Below the pieces are notes generated by a model. The model was given only the letters and a program-made list of their open reading frames with translations. It did not search any database and had not been told where the DNA came from. Of a stretch of DNA of 64,000 nucleotides, positions 36,437 to 44,808 are shown in pieces. Source of the DNA: Acidicapsa dinghuensis. GTDB taxonomy: Bacteria; Acidobacteriota; Terriglobia; Terriglobales; Acidobacteriaceae. The stretch's first letter is position 1. Every line of letters starts with the position of its first letter. The translations under genes were made by a program, and so were the position numbers. The stretch lies in assembly GCF_025685685.1 (NCBI RefSeq), contig NZ_JAGSYH010000005.1, positions 372,001-436,000 of the forward strand. The letters are read 5' to 3'.

Positions 36437-39145
36437 TTATTTTGCTCCTTTCGTGTGGCCTACCTTAACGGGAGAAGACGCAGTAAGCCCCGTTGGCGTA
36501 GAGCTGGAATAAAGCAAAGCGTTGAAGAGGAACTTGTACGTCACTTCTGACTGTGCTCGGTACTGGGGCCGGAAACCGAAAAGCACAATCCTGCCTTTGC
36601 CTACAGGCTCTTCTGCAATAACAGAAGTTCCTTTGAGAAACTGTCCTCCTAGAATCCAACCGCTCAGCAGTGGCTTGTCCGTGTTGAAAAATGCGACAGA
36701 ATGCGCTGCGCCATTGACCCGGAATGTCGGGCCGTTTTCGTAGAAGATGGGCACGGTAGGCGTAGAGCCGAAGGCGATTGGGTTGTCGGGATCCACAGCT
36801 ACCTGGAGGATGGAGCCGGGAACATAGAAGGCTTTACGGTCGATGGTGTCGAGAGCATTGACTACGGTTCCCGGATCTTTGCCCGCATAAACCTCTGATG
36901 CCTTGTTGAGCGTGATGATGGTTCCTCCCGCTTCTACAAAGGCTTTGAGGCTCGCCAATCCAGCAGTTCCAAGGCCGCCAAGAAACTCCGGCGGCGTTTT
37001 GGGTCCGTGGACTTCTTCATTTCCCGTTGTAGATCCGGTTTCTGGAGCGGCGGGCGCATTGGACGTTCTGCGCCTTCCATTCTCGGCCGGTGCACTCTGG
37101 GAAGAAGAGGGAGGGGTCGGATTCTCACCTTCAAATCCTCTGCGTCCGTTTGTGATGGCCGGAGCCGAATTGTCAGGAATCAGGATGGAGTCGAAACGCT
37201 GGTTGAGATCGCCTTTGCGAATGTCGGCATCCACGAGGCGCGTATAGGGAATGTTGTTCTGGTCAAAGATCCAGCGCGTCCAGCCTTCATCCATGGATGG
37301 AACCCAGCTTTGATAGAGGCCGATGCGAGGCAGATGGACCTGCAGAGCCTTTCCGATAGGTGCTGCACCCGCTGCGCGGATATCGATGGGGAATTTGTCG
37401 ACGATAGCGGCAAGTTTGGTGTCGATGCCTTCTTGCGGCGGCACGTAGATGGTTCCAGGCTCGACGCCTGCGCCCGTCAGACGATAGGCTCTTACGTCTT
37501 TGGCAAGTAGAGCAAACAGCGCGTAGAGACTGCTATTGGTGTTGTCGGCGATGAAGTAGCCATTGCCGGTTGATGACTTTTCAAAGCGGCCTGCGGTGGC
37601 CTTTACTACATCCACCTTGCTTGCAGCAACGGCGATCCGGTCATTGACGGGAACAGCCGTTACTCCGAAAAGCAGTGGGAGCGTCTGTGCTGTTACGTCA
37701 TACGGCCGCTGCAAAGGGCCACCGGGATACTCGGCGATGTCGGGGTACTTCTGTACTTCGAGCAACGTCTTGGCAAAAGCCCCGTAGGGCTGCGCCAACT
37801 GCACGATGTAGCTTCCACTCGCGTAGTGCTTTCCACCGGCATCGAAGTCCGAGGTCGCCTGTTCTACTTCCACGTCTCCGATGCGTAGGGTGTTGATGAG
37901 CCTTGCAACAGTAGCAGAGTCCGTTTGCCCACCCGGGATGACAAACGCCGATGGTCCGCTCTTGCGATTCACTGCGTGAAGGCCAATCTCATAGAAGTTG
38001 TTGAGATAGCGCTCGCGGAAGACGGCCGCATTGTTCGCGATGGAGAAGAAGGCATCGATCTGGTAAGCGACGATATCGCCCAGATGCCATTCGCCGCCTT
38101 TCCACGGATCGGGGAAGTTCCAGGAGGCGACTTTGGGGTCGTAGCCAATGCCGCGCGCCAGCTTTTCAAAAGGAATGTTGACCGGAGTTGCGATATCAGC
38201 GCTTGCAGATTCGGTCAGAATACGCAATCCGTTGTGGTACGCGATGTAGTCCCTAAGCGGGGACCAAAAATCGTAGACGCCGTAGGACAGCACACCCTTC
38301 TTGCCGGTCTGCGTGATCTCCAGCGCGGTGTTCATCCCCAGGGCATTTTGCGACTGAATGATAAGCGGGTCGATGTTGGGGTCAAAGGGATCAACAAAAG
38401 GAGGCACATAGATGCGCGCCGAGTTCTCCCCCTGCTGATGAAGATCATAGAGGATCTGTGGATGCCATGGATTGAGCACCTTTTCTACGGCAAGGCGTGT
38501 TTCCGCCTGCGTAAAGGTGGCCCAGTCACGGTTGTCGTCATGGCCTACGTAGTGATGCCACAGCACAACCGGGTTACTGCCTTCGTAGGGCGTGCCGAGA
38601 TATTTTTTATACCAATCGACGACCAATTGCTGACCGTCCGGGTTGAGCGAAGGAACAAGAACTATGATGACGTTGTGCAGAATAGAGTGGATGCGCTCGG
38701 AATCGCCGGTGGCCAGTTGATATGCGAATTCCGCGGCGCTCTGCGAACTGGCAATCTCTGTGGAATGGATGTTGCAAGTGACGACGAGAACGGTCTTGCC
38801 TTCCGCGATGAGCTCTTTCGCTTCATCAGGGGATGTGACTCGGGGATCGGCGAGCCTGCGCTGTATCTCTTTGTAGTGATCCAGATGCGCGAGGTTTTCA
38901 GGAGCCGAGATTGTGACCGTGATGAATGGGCGTCCCTCGGTGGTTTTGCCTACTTCGTCATAACGAACTTTGTCGGACTCTGTGCTGAGCTGTTTGAAAT
39001 ACGCAGTCAGCTCCTTCCAATCTGCCAGCTTTCGGTCCGTGCCGGGCTTAAACCCAAAGGCTTCTTCAGGAGAAGTGATGCGGGTCTGCCCGATAGCGGC
39101 AGTGGCACTCAATAGAAACAAGAAAGCAAAAAGAATTGTTTTCAT
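36437..39145 (-). CDS. Secreted M14-family zinc carboxypeptidase
   Basis: Exported metallopeptidase of about 902 residues with a signal peptide (TILFAFLFLLSATAAIGQ). The M14 domain covers about residues 40-360. Zinc ligands are in NIHSTEIASSQ (HxxE) and ILYDLHQQGEN (second His), the substrate-binding stretch is SLNPDGQQ, and the catalytic glutamate is likely in ILTESASAD. About 500 residues of less recognisable sequence follow, probably jelly-roll and glutamine-amidotransferase-like modules, as in other long acidobacterial M14 proteins. A low-complexity proline/serine stretch occurs near residue 690. ATG at 39145 has GAGG upstream. Two similar operator-like motifs lie before it, at 39181-39200 and 39420-39438. 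Confidence 0.9.
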   Translation of the reverse strand: MKTILFAFLFLLSATAAIGQTRITSPEEAFGFKPGTDRKLADWKELTAYFKQLSTESDKVRYDEVGKTTEGRPFITVTISAPENLAHLDHYKEIQRRLADPRVTSPDEAKELIAEGKTVLVVTCNIHSTEIASSQSAAEFAYQLATGDSERIHSILHNVIIVLVPSLNPDGQQLVVDWYKKYLGTPYEGSNPVVLWHHYVGHDDNRDWATFTQAETRLAVEKVLNPWHPQILYDLHQQGENSARIYVPPFVDPFDPNIDPLIIQSQNALGMNTALEITQTGKKGVLSYGVYDFWSPLRDYIAYHNGLRILTESASADIATPVNIPFEKLARGIGYDPKVASWNFPDPWKGGEWHLGDIVAYQIDAFFSIANNAAVFRERYLNNFYEIGLHAVNRKSGPSAFVIPGGQTDSATVARLINTLRIGDVEVEQATSDFDAGGKHYASGSYIVQLAQPYGAFAKTLLEVQKYPDIAEYPGGPLQRPYDVTAQTLPLLFGVTAVPVNDRIAVAASKVDVVKATAGRFEKSSTGNGYFIADNTNSSLYALFALLAKDVRAYRLTGAGVEPGTIYVPPQEGIDTKLAAIVDKFPIDIRAAGAAPIGKALQVHLPRIGLYQSWVPSMDEGWTRWIFDQNNIPYTRLVDADIRKGDLNQRFDSILIPDNSAPAITNGRRGFEGENPTPPSSSQSAPAENGRRRTSNAPAAPETGSTTGNEEVHGPKTPPEFLGGLGTAGLASLKAFVEAGGTIITLNKASEVYAGKDPGTVVNALDTIDRKAFYVPGSILQVAVDPDNPIAFGSTPTVPIFYENGPTFRVNGAAHSVAFFNTDKPLLSGWILGGQFLKGTSVIAEEPVGKGRIVLFGFRPQYRAQSEVTYKFLFNALLYSSSTPTGLTASSPVKVGHTKGAK

Positions 39146-39180
39146 TCCATCCTCGGAAAGATTGTTCATCAACTTCCCGA

Positions 39181-39200
39181 CGATCAGATATCACATATCA
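39181..39200 (-). promoter_or_regulatory. Operator-like motif TGATATGTGATATC
   Basis: Read on the minus strand, TGATATGTGATATCTGATCG lies 36-55 bases before the M14 start. It shares TGATATGTRATAT with the near-palindrome at 39420-39438 on the other strand. The shape suits a GntR/FadR-type operator, an inference; no such regulator is encoded in the window. Confidence 0.35.
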
Positions 39201-39708
39201 GATGGTCGGACGTGTAGAGAAAACCGCGATGCACCTGCGAGAGGCACAAGTCGAAAGACCCGCAGATCTACTATTGATTCGTTTGGGAAAAGAGACAGGA
39301 TGCGTCGTACCGGGCTGGTAGCAAACTCAGCGGCAACAACACGACGAGACCAGGAAGCAACAGCGGAAACTCTGCGCCGATAAATGATCTTCGGATGTAG
39401 GGGTGTTCTTCATACCTGGTGATATGTAATATACATCAGAGCAGGAAAAAGAAAAGCGGTTTTCTTACCTTTGTGCCGGCTTGAGTGCCATAGTCTCCAG
39501 TGCCAGTCGAGCCTTTGTGCGATGTTCATTTGATAGCCTCTGTCTCGCGCTTGCGCACACTTGGCTTACGCCACAAGGCGATGTTGCGATCGGCTTCGCT
39601 TTCGCAACTTACCAGTTCCTACCAAAGTATCGGCGATACCTTGGTCCAATGGCGTCGGGTTCCAACGTGTGGCTTAATCACATCAGCACATTGACGAAGG
39701 ATGAACTC
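39201..39708. other. Gene-poor stretch before the aldehyde dehydrogenase relic
   Basis: Apart from the motif at 39420, this region holds only short frames of no recognised family. One plus-strand frame near 39600-39708 (PKYRRYLGPMASGSNVW) runs into the relic that follows and could be an eroded upstream gene, but I cannot identify it. Confidence 0.4.
39420..39438 (+). promoter_or_regulatory. Operator-like near-palindrome TGATATGTAATATACATCA
   Basis: The centre ATGTA-ATA-TACAT is an exact inverted repeat. The same TGATATGTRATAT core occurs, inverted, at 39181-39200. The pair flanks about 220 bases upstream of the M14 gene and may bind one regulator at two places. Confidence 0.35.
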
Positions 39709-40037
39709 ATGCGCACGATCAGCCATTTCATCAACGGCCAGAGCGTAACGGGAGTTGGCGCTGTCACCAGCCTGGTCCACAATCCGGCCATCGACAAGTG
39801 CAAGCGGTTCTGGAGCACGGTGATACCGCAATCCTGGCAGGGGCAGTCGAGGTCGCGGTGGGAATGGTGGGCGTCAATTTCCCGATGTCAACACCGGTCG
39901 GGTACTACTGCCATGGCGGCTGGAAGGACTCAGCATACGGCGATCTTAATCAATATGGCGAGGACAGCATCCGCTTCTTCACTCGCACAAAGGTCGTGAC
40001 TCAGCGCTGGCCTCACCGCGGGCGAGCCATCGACTGA
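39709..40037 (+). pseudogene. mmsA: Deleted relic of methylmalonate-semialdehyde dehydrogenase (mmsA-like)
   Basis: The first 30 codons (MRTISHFINGQSVTG, then HNPA) match the N-terminus of CoA-acylating methylmalonate-semialdehyde dehydrogenase. The frame then shifts near 39790. The next frame gives VQAVLEHGDTAIL and jumps directly to the C-terminal end of the same enzyme, GMVGVNFPMSTPVGYY, GGWKDSAYGD, YGEDSIRFFTRTKVVTQRW. About 400 residues carrying the NAD-binding core and catalytic Cys are missing. An internal deletion plus a frameshift therefore destroyed the gene. It is evidence that valine or inositol catabolism genes once stood here. Confidence 0.8.
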
Positions 40038-40179
40038 GATCAGCGAAGATGACGCGGCGAACGCGGATATTAAACGGTCCCCAATTGTCTCACTGCCAGA
40101 CCTCTAGCTTAATTGCGATCGCTTCAAACGCACGTCGAGTCATTGCTTAGACAACCATCATTGTGAAGGAGAACGCACG

Positions 40180-41064
40180 ATGCCTGAGCTCATGAAGAAA
40201 TCTGTGGATCTGCCGTGGACTGACAAGCGAGGTGGAAATGATCACCGCGTGGGGCCTAAACAAAAGCTGATGCTTAGCATGACGAGTGCAATTCTGGGCG
40301 TTTTGCTTCAAGGTTGCACAGCGGACAAACATCCCTCCCCGGAGGAAACGACCTTGGCCAATGCGGCTAAAGACGTTGCGATCCCATTGGAGGCAGGAAA
40401 GAAAAAGAACCCGCTGCCTGAGACGGATGAGGTTGTAAGCCAAGGACAAGAAGTGTTTCTTGGATCTTGCGCCCAATGTCACGGTGCGGATGGGCGCGGG
40501 GACACGAGCGTTGGGCGCAACATGACCCCGCCCGCAATGGACCTGAGCTCATCGCACGTGCAGCACTGGAGTGACGCAGAAGTGTTTTGGATCATACAGA
40601 ACGGAGTTCGCCTCACAGGTATGCCTGCCTGGAAGTCGAGCATTTCCGAGAACGACACCTGGAAGCTTGCCCGTTTCATCCACAAGCTCCCCGGTCTAAA
40701 CGCTGTCTCCGCCTCCACAGCAGTCACATCACAGACACAAACCGCCAATTCCACGCAGGACAAGTACGCACTCAAAATACGGGGCGGCCTCGCGTTCTCT
40801 GAGTTCAGGGGATACGAAAGCTGGCCCGTGATCGCCATCAGTCACAACGGGGACAAGCTCGCTGCAATCCTAGGGAATCCTGTGATGATCGATGCCTTCA
40901 AGTCGGGCATTCCCGGCAACGGCAAGCCATTTCCGGATGGTGCCAAGATGGTCAAGATTCATTGGAACGCGCAAGTGAATGTCGGTGAGCCCGGTGCGCC
41001 GACGGTGCCAGGTACCCAGCATGACGTCGATCTCATGCTGAATCTAACGCGCATTCAAAAGTGA
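40180..41064 (+). CDS. c-type cytochrome lipoprotein fused to a cut-short cytochrome P460 domain
   Basis: Predicted exported haem protein of 294 residues. A lipobox-like end (AILGVLLQGC, Cys near 46) follows an unusually long polar N-terminus. A class I cytochrome c domain spans about residues 85-170, with the haem motif CAQCH and a probable axial Met in LTGMPAW. A linker leads to a segment resembling the start of the cytochrome P460 family (AFSEFRGYESWPVIAIS, GKPFPDGAKMVKIHW). The domain stops early, before the second CxxCH and the cross-linking Lys that P460 enzymes need, so that half is probably inactive or only structural. AAGGAG lies eight bases before the ATG. The gene may be partly decayed at its 3' end. 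Confidence 0.75.
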   Translation: MPELMKKSVDLPWTDKRGGNDHRVGPKQKLMLSMTSAILGVLLQGCTADKHPSPEETTLANAAKDVAIPLEAGKKKNPLPETDEVVSQGQEVFLGSCAQCHGADGRGDTSVGRNMTPPAMDLSSSHVQHWSDAEVFWIIQNGVRLTGMPAWKSSISENDTWKLARFIHKLPGLNAVSASTAVTSQTQTANSTQDKYALKIRGGLAFSEFRGYESWPVIAISHNGDKLAAILGNPVMIDAFKSGIPGNGKPFPDGAKMVKIHWNAQVNVGEPGAPTVPGTQHDVDLMLNLTRIQK

Positions 41065-41317
41065 ATGAGGTTAATCGAGGTAAAACCGTACTCGCACCTC
41101 ATCGTGGAAATCTAGTCTGCATCGGCAGTCTATTGTGGCCAGCGCAAATGATTGCATTTGGGCGGGTCATGCGAGAGTCCGTGAGATGCTCATCCCGACT
41201 GACAGCGCGGAATGGGGCGAGCTATCTCACTGCAACATCCAGCGGGTGGTGTGTGATTGTATCCCGCTCGATCACCTCTGGCCGACGTAGGCCCGGTCGG
41301 CTTCAACCGAACTCTGC

Positions 41318-42877
41318 TTAGTCAAGAAGCAGGAGCACACCCTCTGCGCCACGAAGTGTAGATAGTTCAGATATAACCCGGCCCTCACAGTCCATATGTG
41401 TGCCAGCCAGGACTGTCGCACGCGTTGTCGGCACTGCAATCTGTTCGCGGCTCATGTTGAGAATGACCTCGATCTCCTCCGCTCCGCTTCTTCGGAACCG
41501 CAGTACATTCCCATCAACCTGAATTTGGTGCAGTTTTCCGCTAACCAATGTGGGGTGGGCTTTCCGTAATGCGACGAATCTGCGATAAAGCTGCAAAATC
41601 GATTTTCCGTCGTGTATTTCGAAGGCCACGTTTGTCTCATTCAGGTCCTCGCCCAGTGGCAACCACGGAACGCCCGTCGTGAATCCTGCACCTACGTGTT
41701 GGTCCCAGCGCATCGGTGTTCGCTCGGGGTCACGCCCCTGTCCGATTCCTGGCTCATTCTTCTCTGCCGGGTCCTGCACCTGCTCGGGAGGGATCGATGC
41801 ATTTATCATCCCTATCTCTTCGCCGTAGTATAAGGTGATCGTTCCTGGAAGGCTGAGAAGCAGCATGGCAGCCACCCTCGCCTGATCTTTGCCGACCCTG
41901 GAAGCGATGCGTGGTTGATCATGGTTACCTAAGACCCAATTCGGCCATGCGCCTTCCGGCAGTGCCAGACTGTACTCGCTGATTACCTGAGCGACGACTG
42001 GGGCGCTCCAAGGGCATTGCAGCAAATGGAAGTTGAAAGGAAGATTGGCGCCCTTGAGGTCTTGACCGTAATAGGACATTAGCTGTGGAATCGGCAGATA
42101 GATTTCGCCGATCAGGACGCGATCCAAAAATTCGTCGACGACACTGCGCATCTCATTGACGATGGCGTGGACCTCGGGCCGGTCCGAGTTATAGACCGAA
42201 AGAAATCGATGGTTGGACGGAGACCCGAGGCGAAAACCGGGATTGGGAGGATTGTCGCGAAACTGATCGTCTTTGATCATCAGCCACATGACGTCGACTC
42301 GGAAGCCATCCACGCCTTTCTGCAACCAAAAGCGCAGCACATCGAACATCGCGTCGATTACGCCCCGGTTCCTCCAGTTCAGATCGGGTTGTTGTTTGAG
42401 GAAAGAGTGGTAGTAATACTGACCCGTCGTGGCGTCGAATTCCCAAGCCGAACCGCCAAAGTTGCTAGTCCAATTGTTTGGCTCATCTCGCCAGATGTAC
42501 CAATCGCGCTTGACAGTCTCTCGTGAAGAACGGCTTTCCAAGAACCATGGATGCTGGTCGGACGTGTGATTAGGGACAAAGTCGAGAATGAGGCGAAGTC
42601 CCCGGCGGTGCACCTCTGCCAGCAACCGGTCGAAGTCGTCCATGGCGCCAAAAAGACGGTCGATCGCGCAGTAGTCGGAGATGTCATATCCGAAATCGGC
42701 CATGGGTGAGGGATAGATCGGCGAGATCCAGATTGCGTCCACGCCAAGCGCCACTAAGTAGTCGAGACGGCTCAGGATGCCTTTCAGGTCGCCGATGCCA
42801 TCGCCGTCGCTGTCCTGAAAGGATCGCGGATAGACCTCGTAGATAACAGCTCGTTTCCACCACTCCAAATTTTGCAT
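41318..42877 (-). CDS. GH13-family alpha-glucosidase / oligo-1,6-glucosidase-like
   Basis: Cytoplasmic alpha-glucosidase of 519 residues with no signal peptide. The barrel begins WWKRAVIYEVYPRSFQDS, the hallmark of this subfamily, and contains DFVPNHTSDQHPWF. The catalytic nucleophile is in DGFRVDVMW, the acid/base in VLIGEIYLP and the third aspartate in LGNHDQPRIAS. A small C-terminal beta domain follows. It probably splits maltose, isomaltose or related alpha-glucosides; sequence alone does not set the linkage. It is transcribed head-to-head with a trehalose-synthase-like gene, about 50 bases apart, so both probably serve alpha-glucan or trehalose metabolism. Confidence 0.92.
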   Translation of the reverse strand: MQNLEWWKRAVIYEVYPRSFQDSDGDGIGDLKGILSRLDYLVALGVDAIWISPIYPSPMADFGYDISDYCAIDRLFGAMDDFDRLLAEVHRRGLRLILDFVPNHTSDQHPWFLESRSSRETVKRDWYIWRDEPNNWTSNFGGSAWEFDATTGQYYYHSFLKQQPDLNWRNRGVIDAMFDVLRFWLQKGVDGFRVDVMWLMIKDDQFRDNPPNPGFRLGSPSNHRFLSVYNSDRPEVHAIVNEMRSVVDEFLDRVLIGEIYLPIPQLMSYYGQDLKGANLPFNFHLLQCPWSAPVVAQVISEYSLALPEGAWPNWVLGNHDQPRIASRVGKDQARVAAMLLLSLPGTITLYYGEEIGMINASIPPEQVQDPAEKNEPGIGQGRDPERTPMRWDQHVGAGFTTGVPWLPLGEDLNETNVAFEIHDGKSILQLYRRFVALRKAHPTLVSGKLHQIQVDGNVLRFRRSGAEEIEVILNMSREQIAVPTTRATVLAGTHMDCEGRVISELSTLRGAEGVLLLLD

Positions 42878-42927
42878 CAGACCTCACAAGCTCCTTGAGT
42901 GAGCAGACCATTGCGCGAGACGTACAT

Positions 42928-44595
42928 ATGATCAACGATCTTTGGTACAAGAACGCGATTATCTATTGCCTTTCCGTCGCCACCTATATGGATGCAAACG
43001 GCGATGGAGTGGGTGATTTTAAGGGTCTATTGAGGCGTCTGGATTTTCTACAGGGCATGGGGATCACGGCGGTTTGGCTGATGCCATTCCAGACTTCCCC
43101 TTGTCGCGATGACGGTTATGACATTGCTGATTACTATAACGTAGACCCACGATACGGAACCCTGGGCGATTTCGTGGAGTTCACCCACGCATGCAATGAG
43201 CGCGGTATTCGCGTATTGATAGATCTCGTGGTCAATCACACCTCGAACGAACATCCATGGTTTCGCGAAGCCTGTAGCGACCCGAAATCACGTTACCGCG
43301 ACTGGTATGTCTGGTCCGCTAAGAAACCAGACAATGCGAATTCAGGCATGGTCTTCCCAGGCGTGCAGAAGTCAACATGGACGTGGGAAAAGAATGCACG
43401 CTCCTATTATTTCCATCGTTTCTATGATTTCCAGCCAGATCTGAACACAGCCCATCCAGAAGTCCAGCAAGAGATCCTCAAGATTATGGGCTTCTGGCTG
43501 CAATTGGGCGTGGACGGATTTCGGATGGATGCCGTTCCGTTTGTGATTGCGAAGAAGGGAGCGAATCTAACTCGATCGGTTGAGCAATACGACATGTTGC
43601 GCTCGTTCTCGGAGTTTTTGTCCTGGAGAAAGAGTGGTGCGATTATCTTGGGCGAAGCGAACATCGTACCGAAGAACGACATGGAGTACTTCGGCGAATT
43701 TGGCGAGCGGTTGCAGATGATGTTCAATTTCGATGTCAACCAGCATCTCTTTTATGCGATGGCGAGCGGCGAGGCTGGATCCTTAATTAAAGCTCTCGAG
43801 AATACCAAGTCTCGTCCTGCGACGGCGCAATGGGGACAGTTTCTTAGAAACCACGACGAGCTCGACCTTGGACGGCTAACAGACGCCCAGCGAAATTTCG
43901 TCTTCGCAGAGTTTGGTCCTGAAAAGTCGATGCAGTTATATGGGCGTGGAATCAGGCGTCGCCTGGCACCCATGCTTCGGGGAGATCGGCGGCGGCTCGA
44001 ACTTGCATATAGCCTCACGATGACACTGCCGGGAACACCGGTGCTGCGGTACGGAGACGAGATCGGGATGGGGGATGATCTGCGTTTGCCCGAGCGCAAT
44101 AGCACGCGCACACCGATGCAGTGGTCTATGGAACCGAACGCAGGATTTACGACGCATGCGAAACCCGTTGTGCCATTGATCTCAGACGGTCCCTTCGGCT
44201 TTGAACAAATCAACGTAGCCGCTCAGCGCAGGGATCCCAATTCGTTCCTCAACTGGATGGAGCGTATGATTCGTATGCGCAAAGAGATTCCTGAGATCGG
44301 CTGGGGAGATTTTTCATTTGTGTCTCTTCCCGTGTCTGGCGTACTGGCCATGGAATACACATGGCGCAACAATTCTGTGGTCTGCGTGCACAATCTCGTG
44401 TCAGAGCCACGCGAAATACGCTTCCGCCTGAAGTCGAAAAATGCATTTGAAGGCAAGCAGCTAACGAACCTTCTCAGCGACAACCATTGCCTTCCAGATG
44501 GCAAAGGACGTTACTGCATCGTGCTTGAGCCGTATGGCTACCGTTGGTTCCGAGTCGGCGGTTTGGAGTACCTGCTGCGTCGCTCCGAAGTGTAG
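42928..44595 (+). CDS. Trehalose synthase-like GH13 enzyme (maltose alpha-D-glucosyltransferase family)
   Basis: GH13 protein of about 555 residues beginning MINDLWYKNAIIYCLSV, typical of TreS, which interconverts maltose and trehalose. Catalytic residues are in GVDGFRMDAVPF (nucleophile), IILGEANI (acid/base) and FLRNHDELDL. YGRGIRRRLAPML and TPVLRYGDEIGMGDDL also match that subfamily. A C-terminal beta domain ends the protein, and there is no fused maltokinase. The frame opens 11 codons earlier with TTG at 42895 but without a ribosome site, and the family normally begins at the ATG used here. Hydrolytic side activity or a different alpha-glucosyl transfer remains possible. Confidence 0.88.
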   Translation: MINDLWYKNAIIYCLSVATYMDANGDGVGDFKGLLRRLDFLQGMGITAVWLMPFQTSPCRDDGYDIADYYNVDPRYGTLGDFVEFTHACNERGIRVLIDLVVNHTSNEHPWFREACSDPKSRYRDWYVWSAKKPDNANSGMVFPGVQKSTWTWEKNARSYYFHRFYDFQPDLNTAHPEVQQEILKIMGFWLQLGVDGFRMDAVPFVIAKKGANLTRSVEQYDMLRSFSEFLSWRKSGAIILGEANIVPKNDMEYFGEFGERLQMMFNFDVNQHLFYAMASGEAGSLIKALENTKSRPATAQWGQFLRNHDELDLGRLTDAQRNFVFAEFGPEKSMQLYGRGIRRRLAPMLRGDRRRLELAYSLTMTLPGTPVLRYGDEIGMGDDLRLPERNSTRTPMQWSMEPNAGFTTHAKPVVPLISDGPFGFEQINVAAQRRDPNSFLNWMERMIRMRKEIPEIGWGDFSFVSLPVSGVLAMEYTWRNNSVVCVHNLVSEPREIRFRLKSKNAFEGKQLTNLLSDNHCLPDGKGRYCIVLEPYGYRWFRVGGLEYLLRRSEV

Positions 44596-44808
44596 GGGCG
44601 ATAGAGAAGGCGCCTATTGGGTTCGTTGCTCCTACTAAAGAACTCTCTACATGACGGCCGTATCCTACACAAAGAAATCGGTGTCTAATAGCCGTTCGCG
44701 CGCCGGGGAACGGTCACCTAGTTAACCGTGAGCCGCTCTCCACTGAGATGCATGGAACGCACGCTTGCGATGGAATCTGTGGCTACGACGGCGGTGCTGC
44801 TGCGGGCT

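Noticed and set aside
37925..39115. 396-residue plus-strand frame opposite the M14 peptidase
   Set aside because: Long but antisense to an unmistakable zinc peptidase, with no recognised domain or ribosome site.
39481..39708. Possible extra coding frame ahead of the mmsA relic
   Set aside because: The residues are not recognisable and the frame joins the relic only by chance; kept as a comment, not as a gene.
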